Origin: Aphanomyces cochlioides
Taxonomy: Eukaryota > Oomycota > Saprolegniomycetes > Saprolegniales > Verrucalvaceae
Length of the DNA stretch: 64,000 nucleotides
Direction: 5' to 3'
Assembly (NCBI GenBank): GCA_019828595.1
Contig: JAHQRK010000003.1
Location: forward strand, 3,720,001-3,784,000
Below the pieces are notes generated by a model. It was not told the DNA's origin. It did not search any database and was given only the letters and a program-made list of their open reading frames with translations. The translations under genes and the position numbers were made by a program. Shown here piece after piece: positions 22,977 to 31,936 of this stretch (its first letter is position 1; the number at the start of each line of letters is the position of its first letter).

Positions 22977-23812
22977 TTACCAAACTAACACTGTAAATCC
23001 AACAGTGCTCGAGGTAATGACTGAAGTATTTCTGCTGCATGAGGGGACTTTAAACTCAACAATAATGAGATCTTTGTCCAGATCTCCAGCCACAAAATTG
23101 CATTCGAACTTCTTCGGTTCGACTTCACGAGGGAGCTTGATAATTTGAGTCGTTGTTGGCATTTCTCCATTTTGTTGGATGAGCTCCTCAAAGGCTGCGG
23201 CAAATGCCTGCATTTTTGCATAAATTCGCATTTTTTGTGTCGATGATTCAAGCTGCTGCTCGAGTTTTTTTTCGACGGATGCCAATTGCTGGGGCCACTT
23301 GTACGTCACAATTGCAGTATCGAGGTCAAACGGCGTGACCTCGATTGTACAGGCCTTCACGCCCCACATAAGGCAGATGGCAACACCAACAAATTTCTCT
23401 CGTGTCGTAGAATCAAAATACTCACACACCAGAGAGCTGGGGTTTTCGACTTTTCCAAATTCTTGTGACGCGGCAACAGCCTCGTGCCTTCGTTTTCCGC
23501 TTAAGAAGGATATGTCTTCTTTGGGATCAACTATAGCCACGTGTTTAATAGCGCCTTTTCCTCTCTTGGCAGTATTCATCAAGTCTACAGAGCAATGAGT
23601 CGAGGAAAGTGCATGTACGTGGACTCATTACTGTTTGCAAGTTTCGTCGTCCTCAAATGAACGTTAAAGACAGCGTCCGTGAAAGGACTGAATATCGCTG
23701 GAGACAAAGATCTAACGTAAGATGGAGATGACTCACCTGTTATGTGTCCTTCGTCAATGAGTCTTTGTAGCTCTTTTTGTGCTGCACAGTCTGCTGTCCA
23801 CTTCTCCGTCAT
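22977..23812 (-). CDS. Two-exon protein of unknown function, family A (intact)
   Basis: Exon 1 is 23812-23632 (181 nt) and exon 2 is 23584-22977 (608 nt). The intron 23585-23631 is 47 nt, GT-AG, phase 1. The joined frame gives 262 residues without a stop. Exon 1 encodes MTEKWTADCAAQKELQRLID then a P-x-x-V...P-x-F-x-x-F segment, possibly a small helical DNA-binding module. Exon 2 has a beta-rich start (VAICLMWGVKACTIEV; AIVTYKWPQQLASVEKKLEQ), a helical middle (AKMQAFAAAFEELIQQNGEM) and IIKLPREVEPKKFECNF. A homologue with the same intron position, phase and length lies at 44181-45028. No named domain was recognised. It lies divergently from the PIF transposase at 24421 across about 600 bp; whether it is a host gene or transposon cargo is unknown. 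Confidence 0.75.
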
Positions 23813-24420
23813 TTGACGAGTAATCGCAATTATCAATAAATAGTGTATACTTCCGGAAAGTCCAATCCGAATAATCTCCACGAACAACATGTCCTTTTTC
23901 GAATATAAATGATCGATTAAATAAAATTCGAAAGAATTCAAAAATATTTCGATTACTTTTAAGATTACATTTGGAAATGTAATAATAATCTTAACTTTGA
24001 CTCAAGATAACTAGACATCCAAAACGTATTGTAACGAGATATTTCATAGCGTGAAGCGTCTAGATAGCGTCTATGGGAAAATACTTTAAAAACTCCGTGA
24101 AAACGCTCGCTGCCCGACTTTTTTCATCCAAAAGTCACCTTTTTGCACTTTTTTTGCATTTTAAGGTTAAAAAAGTTTGCTTGGCAGCATCCAAGTTAAA
24201 GTTTTATTTCGTTTTCCAGTAAAACTTAGGCAGGAGAGAGCCTCTAACTCATATGGCATGCCTTAGACAAGATCTGCTCAAGTTATTTAAGGTTAAAGTT
24301 TGCATTTCTTAAATGAAATGTTGGCAACAAATTGGTTCATTTGTAAACTGGTTTAATTATTTTAATAAATAAATTTTCTAGAATTATATAATTTTTCCAC
24401 ATTTTCATTTTTCATTCAAA
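23813..24420. other. Divergent intergenic region
   Basis: 608 bp between the start codons of family A (minus) and the PIF transposase (plus). AT-rich with T-runs. It should contain both promoters, but no specific element can be assigned. Confidence 0.4.
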
Positions 24421-25315
24421 ATGCCCACCTCAACTCACCAAGCACTGCTTGGACAAATTTCTCACGAAGCCTCCACCATGCAGCGCCGCCACGTGTCAGC
24501 TACATCAAGTAGCTCTAACACAACAAATTTGCGACGATTCCAGGCTATGTTTGGCGTATCGCGCCCTATTGTCGCTCAACTATGGCATATGACAATCGAC
24601 AAGCCAGAAGGGACGCAGCTCAGGCACCTTTTGTGGGCCTTGATGTTCCTCAAGTTGTACACAACTGAAACAATTCATGCATCTATAGCAGGAGTTGATG
24701 AAAAGACATTTAGAAAGTGGTGCTGGATTTGGATTAATGACATCTCTTCCCTCGAAATTGTACACCGTTGTATAAACCATCTAACCATGCCTCTAGATAC
24801 ATCGGGAGAGACGCTTTGAAGGCGCAAATGATGGAGCTACAATGTTCGTGTCGCTAGATGGTACTGATTTCAGAATCAATGAACCCTCACAGTTCGACCC
24901 GACATGGTATTCTCATAAATTTCATGGCCCTGGAGTGAGATATGAAATTGGACTTTGTATTCAAACTGGGCGAATTGTTTGGGCTCACGGTGGTGTCCCT
25001 TGTGGATCGTGGCCAGATTTGTCTCTGGCCCGTAGTGCCTACACTCAAGCCGTTGGACCTAATGAGATTACTCTTGCAGACCGAGGCTATGCCGACCCTC
25101 GATATTTCTACACCCCAACGTACTACCCTGAAACTGCATCCCAACAAAAGCATATTGTGGCGAGGCACGAAACAGTGAATGCTCGCATGAAGCAATTTGG
25201 TGTCCTTAGACAAGTGTTTCGACACTCTGTGGATAAGCACTACGATTGTTTCTTTGCTGTTGTCAAGATTGTTGAGCTTGTCATTGAAACGAGCAGTCCA
25301 TTGTTTGACGTTTAA
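24421..25315 (+). CDS. PIF/Harbinger-type DDE transposase, copy 1 (intact)
   Basis: Exons 24421-24759 and 24797-25315 are separated by a 37-nt GT-AG phase-0 intron and encode 285 residues. The N-terminal helical part includes LRRFQAMFGVSRPIVAQLWH and LLWALMFLKLYTTETIHASI, with DEKTFRKWCW. The DDE_Tnp_4 nuclease has MFVSLDGTDFRI (first Asp), TLADRGYADPRYF (second Asp) and ARHETVNARMKQFGVL (Glu). The copy at 42548-43418 has the same intron position and phase and is clearly homologous (shared CGSWPDL and YSHKFHGP blocks). The enzyme would excise and insert its element. No partner gene or terminal repeats were identified for this copy. Confidence 0.88.
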
Positions 25316-25559
25316 GTTTAAAATATGACAAGAAATAGTTTTCCCGCACTCTCCAGAGGTAGTGAGTGGTTCCTGAAAACACATTTTGTGCAAAAAAGAC
25401 ACAAATTTCTGAACTTCTATTCTAAAATAATTCAAAATTTGTCGTCAGTAGAATCACCGACGACAAATCGCAAATCTCAAATACACATTTTGTCAACCGT
25501 CCTTCCCTCCGAACACCTCCCTTGGGCTAAGCAGCTCCGCCACACCAGTCAGTCGCCAA

Positions 25560-26037
25560 ATGTCAAAGCGCAAAGCTGTGAACAACAAAGGCCGGGGTAG
25601 TGGCTTCTCGAGCTCTGAAGTTGGAACACTCCTGGATGAGCTTGAAGACGCTCTTCCTCTCTGCACTGTCGAATGGGAGGCGGTCCTTCGTCTTCATAAC
25701 CAACGTTACCCTGGCTTGGGCCGTACTGTCGACTCGCTGAAGCGAAAGTTTTCAAGCTTGTATCGCGAGCGCGTCCCAACAGGAGATCCTATGATTCCAC
25801 CACATGTCAAGCGAGCCAAGTTCATCCGTATTGACATGACAAAAAGAGCAGATATGGGAACAGCGACGGAATGCTCAAGACGGAGTAGAAAATGCTATGG
25901 ACAACATCGTGGGGACTGTTGGTGACTTGGAACAAGTGGATTATCATGATTCATTAAGCAGCACATCGTCAGTCTTGGCGCCTCGCCCGCTTGTATCGAA
26001 GAGGCAAAAAATAAGTGATTCAAACACGGCGACACCA
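25560..26037 (+). pseudogene. Myb/SANT-like partner gene of a Harbinger element, frameshifted
   Basis: Starts MSKRKAVNNKGRGSGFSSSE. Contains a trihelix/Myb-like module (EVGTLLDELEDALPLCTVEW, LRLHNQRYPGLGRTVDSLKR, KFSSLYRERVPTGD). A one-base shift near 25850 moves the continuation (WEQRRNAQDGVENAMDN, then LAPRPLVSKRQKISDSN) to another frame. Such proteins bind the element ends and recruit the transposase in Harbinger systems. The C-terminus fuses at about 26040 with antisense transposase sequence because of an internal deletion. Confidence 0.7.
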
Positions 26038-26039
26038 GA

Positions 26040-26687
26040 CTGTTGGAGATTTAGCTTGAGTCCATCAGCCACGGCCCACACTTTTTTCATTGCCGGATAT
26101 TTAGCACGAACAGCATCACAAAACACCATTGCTTGACTTCGAGTGGGTAAGCGAACTTCACCATAAACATCGTTGTTCAATACGTGGACAACGATTCGTC
26201 GCCCAAATCTCAAAAACAGAGAACAGACAGACCCAGAGATCCCAAACAGCATGCACAGGACAGCGTGTATCCCTCGTGATCTTGTCCATGCCAAAGTTAA
26301 AGCCAAGCAAGTGGCAGCATCCATTGTTCTTGGCCGCCCTTTGCGTTCGTGGATTAGTTTATTCGTGTAACCAGTGTGTGAGTATGGCGAGCGATTTAAA
26401 TACACTGGCTCAAACAAACGCAGTAGGATTTTGAATGATCGGTAATCGAGGCCAGTAAACACAATCATCGATTGCTCACAACCAGATTCATACAAGCGCG
26501 ACCATGCACTGCTCTGTGGACTCAGCAGGCTAATTCGAGGGATCTTCCTTGGTCTACGCTTTCGTGAGGCACTCTTATCATCTTCGATTGCTCGTTGCTC
26601 TGCATGGATGAGCCACGTTACGATCATGCTTGACTTCATTGTGCTCCAAAAGGAAATGCGATGAGTTTGGAAACACAATGAAGTCAA
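26040..26687 (-). pseudogene. PIF/Harbinger-like transposase, N-terminal half
   Basis: Reads from 26687 through KIPRISLLSPQSSAWSRLYE, GCEQSMIVFTGLDYRSFKIL, RPRTMDAATCLALTLAWTRS and KKVWAVADGLKLNLQQSG, the last holding the first catalytic Asp. Sequence for the second Asp and the Glu is missing; beyond 26040 the frame is antisense to the Myb-like gene. The first ~17 codons overlap a short inverted repeat (26630-26690) in which TGACTTCATTGTG recurs inverted. Confidence 0.7.
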
Positions 26688-26793
26688 TCATAGGGCTGAC
26701 GACAAAGGTCTCTAGGCGACGACGACTACAATGCTGTGATGCACAATATTTATTTACCCATCACAAAGGACAATTAAATTTAGTTGAATGATT

Positions 26794-26817
26794 TACTTCC
26801 TCTGGTCCTATATACTG
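26794..26817. repeat. 24-bp inverted motif flanking nested insertions
   Basis: TACTTCCTCTGGTCCTATAT plus ACTG is the exact reverse complement of 30923-30946. Either it is half of a palindromic target into which Harbinger element 1 jumped, or the outer part of that element's long inverted ends. Confidence 0.6.
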
Positions 26818-28375
26818 ACGACATATCACATTTCAGTGACCCCGAAAATTCATTTCTTGGCCAAAATCAATAATTCATATCATTTTGAAAAGAGAATGAA
26901 AAATGAGAGGGGGTGTCCATTGGCTGGATAGAAGAGAAACAACGTTTTGGCGCCAAAAAATCGACTGGTTTAAACAACTCCAGTATATTTTTAAAAAATT
27001 ACTCGTTTATTGTTCAAAATTACGGGACATCAATATCGCAATAATGGACATTTCGCGTGCTCGCCGCGAACTCACCTTGGACGAAAAGCTGGAAGTCATC
27101 GCTCGCCTACAGCAATTGATGCACGAGGGAAAGTTGGCGCGTGGTGCTTTCAAGGCAATCTCCACGACCATGAACTTGCACCGCACCACCGTGGCAAAGA
27201 TATGGAAGACCTTTCAGCGGAATCACCTCATGCCTTCAGGCAAACGAGGCCGCGTTGGACGCAAGCCAACATACACCCCTGAAGACGTCACGGAAAGTGT
27301 ACTCCATTTCCCAGAAGAGCAACGGTCCACTCTGCGCGACCTCTCCGAAGCCACGGGGATTTCGAAGATCACCCTCTGCCGGAACCTACGTGGCGGAACC
27401 CTACAGAGAAAGTCATCCCGCCTCAAACCGCTACTCACCAAAGCAAACATGATGGAACGCGTCGCATTATAAACCCCGATGTACGAGTTTGATGGCATGT
27501 GGGACGTGGTTCATCTAGACGAGAAGTGGTTCAACGGCGACAAGGACAGAAGAAAGGTGTACCTTGTCAAGGGCCAGTCTGTCAGCAAACGCGCGGCCAA
27601 GAGCAAGCATTTCATTCCCAAGGTCGTGTTCCTTGCGGCTGTCGCACGCCCAAGGCACGATGGTCAGCGTGGAGTCCTGTTCGATGGTAAGATTGGGATG
27701 TGGCCGCTCGTACCGGCTGCTAGAAACTCGCGGAACCGTCTAGCTGGCACAATGGTCCCTACGCTGGTGAATGTAAACGCGGATGTGTACCGGGACTACG
27801 TTATCACGAAGGTCGTACCTGCCATCAAGGCCAACTTTCCGTCCGTCAACAAGCATGTCATTCTCCAGCACGACAATGCAACGCCACACGGAGCGATCAC
27901 GGATGCCGTGCTTGCCTGTGTCTCCACGGACGGGTGGACGTTTGCTGTACGCTGTCAGCCCCCGAACAGTCCGGACTTGAATATCCTTGATCTTGGGTTC
28001 TTCGCTTCAATCCAGGCACTACAATACAAGATGGTGAGTCGTACAATCGATGATGTTGTCAATTCGACCCTTGCGGCGTTCGAGGCGCTCAGCTCCGAGA
28101 AGCTCGAGAACGTGTTCCTCACCTTGCAAGCCGTTATGCTTCTTGTGCTCGAACATCTCGGTGGCAATCACTTTCGACTGCCTCACCTGAAGAAGGACAC
28201 CTTGCGGCGCGCTGGAGCTCTGATGACCACTCTGTCTTGCCCCGCGTCCTTCATGGATTAAGTTCTCACAATACCACTAGTATGGTTATAACCAATAACA
28301 TGCATGTATTTTTGCCAATAGTTGTGACATGTCACCACTATTATGAAAAAAATAGTGTTTTTATTTTGTCACCAG
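26815..28375 (+). mobile_element. Mariner-like element
   Basis: A 1561-bp unit is flanked by TA on both sides (26813-26814 and 28376-28377). The ends start CTGACGACATATCAC and, inverted, CTGGTGACAAAATAAAAAC, a weakly conserved inverted repeat. A transposase gene fills the inside. It sits directly next to the end of Harbinger element 1, separated by a single base after the TA. Confidence 0.7.
27044..28261 (+). pseudogene. Mariner-like transposase, one nonsense codon
   Basis: Start ATG at 27044 (MDISRARRELTLDEKLEVIA). N-terminal helix-turn-helix modules (LQQLMHEGKLARGAFKAIST; HRTTVAKIWKTFQRN; GISKITLCRNLR) precede the DDE region: VVHLDEKWFNGDKDRRKVYL, VILQHDNATPHGAITD, PPNSPDLNILDLGFFASIQ. One TAA at 27470-27472 interrupts an otherwise open frame of about 405 codons. 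It cuts and pastes the element at TA sites. Upstream in-frame codons back to 26903 are open but unlike the family, so the ATG at 27044 is preferred. Confidence 0.88.
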
Positions 28376-28551
28376 TATGGGCCTGTTCCAAGTACAGGAC
28401 CTTTTATTTGATCAATTTGTTTCAAGTATGATTGTCACTCATACTTCTTGCATTTCTGTGAAATTAGCTAATCCTACACGGTGTGTCGTGATTGGATAGA
28501 GGATTGGCAGGGCAGCAGAACCTGACATATATTGTCGGCAGGTTCGAAGCC

Positions 28552-29495
28552 ATGGGAAGAACTCGAGGGAAGGGCAAGGCACCATCTAAACGGGAGCTTG
28601 AATTGCAGGTTGCTTCAATGAGAGAGCAGCTTGAGTCAATGTCAAATACGTCCAGCATGACAAGTCAAGCTCAAGATGTGGTATCGACGAAGCGTTTTGC
28701 GACTGACCATGGCATAAAACGCCCTCCGACATTGCAAAATGTCCACTACTCGGATAGAATGGTCGAGGTATTGATGGAGCTTCGCTACGAGACGTTTGGA
28801 TCCAAATTCCTACAGCAAACGAGTAATGCACAAAGGGCTGTATTGTGGGAAAAGATGCGCATTAAGTTTAACATCGCGACCAACCATCATGTAAGAGTCT
28901 AGACGTTTCACAGAGCAGTCATAAATCCTAGGTATCTGTTGTATCATTGAAGAACAAGCTGTCAAACTTGAGAAAGGAGTACAATCGCCTTGCTGCCGCC
29001 CAGTCTGCCACGGGAAACAATGAATAAGAGCCGTCTGAGTATCCGTCGTATTGGGACGTCCTTGTGCAATACCTTGGTGATAAACATGACATGGGACACA
29101 TTCTGTACGCTGATGACGGCCAGTTGAGTGAAGATGATGACAAAAGTGAGTCAGGCTGTGAATCCCAGACGGATGAAAATGATGAGACCAACAGACTGAA
29201 TCATAAACGAAACGTTCAAGCCGAAATTTTGCGCCAACGAAAAAATCGGAAAACAAATCCAAGCAAGAGTAATGATATCAGTACTGGACTTGCTTCCCTT
29301 GGCGAGAGCTTGTCTAAAGGAATAGTGGAAGCTGCATCTTTGAAAGCGGCGCGTGCACCGTCTGCTGATCTTGAGCGGGCAATATATAAAACGAACAATC
29401 AGCTCGAAGAAGTTTCATCCTTACTGAAGAGCCATATTGAACAAAGCACCAAGGTGCAAATGGAGCTGCTCAATTTCTTGAAAGAAAAGTTCTGA
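28552..29495 (+). pseudogene. Myb/SANT-like partner gene of Harbinger element 1, one stop
   Basis: Exon 1 28552-28890 (MGRTRGKGKAPSKRELELQV; VEVLMELRYETFGSKFLQQ; LWEKMRIKFNIATNHH), 41-nt GT-AG intron 28891-28931, then exon 2 to 29495 (SLKNKLSNLRKEYNRLAAAQ; YPSYWDVLVQYLGD; TGLASLGESLSKGIVEAASL; coiled-coil-like C-terminus). One in-frame TAA lies at 29025-29027. The module (LLE-R..F, NKYSSL/NKLSNL, RKEY) matches the partner gene at 61514-62155. It probably bound the element ends. Confidence 0.75.
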
Positions 29496-29550
29496 TGCTG
29501 TTAGCATTTACAATGACTGAAAATGACAACACATGCATGTATTTTTGAAG

Positions 29551-30683
29551 CTACACTCTATCAATATAGTTGTCGGCGAATTCTTTGAGTCGGTTTCTTG
29601 CAGCGACAGCCTCATCGCCATCAACAAGAGGCTGCTCACTATCATCGGAGTTATCACCTCCGATATGCATCCATTGTTGAAGACGAGGCATGGCAACTGA
29701 ACTGCTCGCATCTTCATCCAAATCAATAAACATATTATGAAGCGCCAGTGTTGCTTTGATGATGTTTGCCATTTGAATCGGTGTGGCTTGAAGCAGAGGA
29801 GTCTTGAAAATACGGAAGGTGTTCTTCCAAAGACCAAACGATCGCTCAACTACAATTCGTGTACGACTGTGAATCCAATTAAAATGTGCTTCATCCTCGC
29901 TCATACCCTCGTGGATAGGATATGGAGTAATTACAACGGAGTAAAGCTTGTATCCAGCATCAGCAACAAATCATCCTCCCACTGGAATGCGCTGGTGTGC
30001 GACCGTGCCAAAAGTGGAATTGTTGAACAAAACTTGTCATTTTGAGATCCCGATCTCAACGAGAACGATATAAAGCGACAATTTCCATCCACGACAGCTT
30101 GTAAGTTGAATGCCGTGAATCCTTTTCGGCAATACCATCCATCACAATCATTGAAGCGTTTGATAGGAACAAGACATCCGTCGATGGCACCATTGACGTG
30201 TGAAGACCGGCAAAAGCCTCAAAACCCTCGGCTATATTCTCCCAGGCTTCAACCGTCCCGGGCAGCGATACGAATTTTTTAGATAGAACTTGTTGAGAAT
30301 TCCAATGACTTGACCCGTGTATACGAAGGCTCTTGTTTTGCTTGTGCTAAAAACTTGTGCAGTCTGGTCAAATCCGTCCGCATGGGTCAGGTAGTGGAGT
30401 GTGATGGCAACTCGATCGACAATGTCAAACGTCGTGTTGTGATGGAGAGGATCGTGTATTTGGCACCACTTGTCAGTAATGAGGTCAACCACCTTCGTAA
30501 AGACAGACCGACTGCATCGAAGGTTCCGTTTTATCCAGCCATCATAACCAGAGCTATTCTTGACCCGCTTCCAAAGACGACTTCGCAGCGCAAACACATG
30601 CTTGCGCCGTGATGAAGAATTGTATGCTATACTGCTTCAGCTGCCGCAAGCGCGGATGCAATGACTGCCATGGTTGACTTCAT
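29551..30683 (-). pseudogene. Harbinger transposase of element 1, broken
   Basis: Starts MKSTMAVIASALAAAEAV at 30683 then meets a stop. The next frame gives SGYDGWIKRNLRCSRSVFTK, DIVDRVAITLHYLTHADGFD. The middle (VNGAIDGCLVPIKRF, first Asp, then DGWYCRKGFTAFN) and the end (HFNWIHSRTRIVVERSFGLW with Glu; WMHIGGDNSDDSE) are in other frames. It is homologous to the intact gene at 62161-63291, which serves as a guide to its order. Confidence 0.85.
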
Positions 30684-31044
30684 TTGAAGGATTTGTCAGT
30701 GTGTGGCAGACCAAGGATTCTCTCTGTGTAATGACAAAAGCTGGTGCGTGACCGAGTCCTTCTCTTACGACGAGCCAATCAACGAGACCCTCACCCAAGA
30801 TTGAGACGAAAATTGCTTTTAGGAGGTCAAAGACCTGCTAAAAGCAAAAATACCATTCTATGAGACGGTGAGCAATCTGATTGGCCGCGTCTCTTTATAT
30901 TTTTACTTTGGAACAGGCCCTACAGTATATAGGACCAGAGGAAGTACTACGTAGTATAATTTTGGAAATGTGGACGACACAAATTGTGTTTTCAGGAACC
31001 ACCCAGTATCATCGCACCCTTGGTGAGTAACGCCAGGCAACACA

Positions 31045-31230
31045 ATGCCAAATCAATGCACACGCAATCGGAGGTCGATTCCTCCAGTCCAGAGACTTGT
31101 TCCTGAAGTAGACTATATGAACTTGGCTCTTCAAAGCCTAATGCTCGATAGAATCCCGAGATCCTTATCGTATGCTCGCGAAATCTTTGATTTGGTGCGT
31201 GGAACGTTCGAACAACAGATAGCCAGGTAA
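31045..31230 (+). other. Possible exon or gene fragment
   Basis: Open frame MPNQCTRNRRSIPPVQRLVP with a helical tail (LALQSLMLDRIPRSLSYARE, VRGTFEQQIAR), followed by a potential splice donor (CCAG|GTAACT at 31229). It could be an upstream exon of the PH gene or a remnant beside the transposon cluster. No domain recognised. Confidence 0.25.
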
Positions 31231-31466
31231 CTCTATGTTTTATGCGATCTTCATCCTCATACTTTACTTAATACAAGTATAATTTACTTGAAAAAATAAA
31301 TATACTTTAATGAACGTCATCATCAGTAAAGAATTATAGGAGACCCTTCTATTAAGTAAGTTATGATTCGATTTTTCTCCCATGAATGTATTGTCAATAA
31401 AGTAAACTGCGATCCTTGCTGGGGCAATGTGCGTAACGATGATGCCAATCTCCATCAAGACAAGAC

Positions 31467-31898
31467 ATGGTGCTCCTCAAGCGAGGATACATGTACAAGC
31501 GCGGGTCTGGCCAGCGACTCTTCTCCAAGAAGAACTGGAAGAAACGCTACTTTGAGCTCAGCCAAGACGATCTGCGCTACTTTGATGGCGAACGCGGCAC
31601 GTTGAAAGGCGTGGTGGACCTCTCCGAGTGTACCTCCGACGCGCTCGAGATTATGGTCGATTCCTGCGAGACGCCGTACGCGCCACCGTCTAAATGGCGA
31701 CTTGCTATCACATCGCCGTCCCGACGCTTCTTCATGGCGTTCGCAAGCGAAAGTGAGATGAATGCATGGGCGTTTGCATTTCTTGAAGCATTCAAACTCC
31801 AGGAAGAGTCTGGGAGGAAAACCTACACAGCGGATGGACATCTGCGCACATTCGTCAAGGAACAACGTGTCCACCGCCGCGTACCACAACAAGGATAA
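31467..31898 (+). CDS. PH-domain protein
   Basis: 143 residues from the ATG at 31467. Residues about 4-113 form a pleckstrin-homology domain: LKRGYMYKRGSGQRLFSKKN with basic residues in the first loop, WKKRYFELSQDDLRYFDGER, GVVDLSECT, WRLAITSPSRRFFMAFASES and the C-terminal helix MNAWAFAFLEAFKL with its invariant Trp. The basic KKNWKKR stretch fits phosphoinositide binding. The tail is short and polar. It converges with the GPCR-PIPK gene (38 bp between stops), so the two 3' ends may overlap in transcripts. A membrane-recruitment role in phosphoinositide signalling is plausible; a partnership with the kinase is only suggested by position. Additional 5' exons cannot be excluded. Confidence 0.85.
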   Translation: MVLLKRGYMYKRGSGQRLFSKKNWKKRYFELSQDDLRYFDGERGTLKGVVDLSECTSDALEIMVDSCETPYAPPSKWRLAITSPSRRFFMAFASESEMNAWAFAFLEAFKLQEESGRKTYTADGHLRTFVKEQRVHRRVPQQG

Positions 31899-31936
31899 GA
31901 CAGAAAAGGGATCTACATTTATATATATTACACTAT

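Larger units (their letters stand above)
28379..30920. mobile_element. Harbinger element 1 (ISL2EU-like layout)
   Basis: Ends are GGGCCTGTTCCAAGTACAGG (28379) and, inverted, GGGCCTGTTCCAAAGTAAA (from 30920). It contains a Myb-like gene (plus) and a transposase gene (minus) converging with about 55 bp between stops. The flanks on both sides carry inverted copies of a 24-bp motif (26794-26817 and 30923-30946), so the true terminus could instead lie further out, with the mariner inserted in the left end. Confidence 0.7.
25364..31004. mobile_element. Deleted PIF/Harbinger element carrying two younger insertions
   Basis: The left end GAGTGGTTCCTGAAAACACA at 25364 is matched by the reverse complement of the right end at 31004 (GGGTGGTTCCTGAAAACACA). 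AGT flanks both sides (25361-25363 and 31005-31007), consistent with the 3-bp duplication of this superfamily. Inside are a Myb-like gene (plus) and the N-terminal half of a transposase (minus), tail to tail with the shared 3' parts deleted near 26040. The right part holds the mariner (26815-28375) and Harbinger element 1 (28379-30920). Confidence 0.65.

Noticed and set aside
25373..25940. Host transcription factor gene (Myb-like)
   Set aside because: It sits inside an AGT-flanked element next to antisense transposase and is frameshifted, so it is a transposon partner gene.
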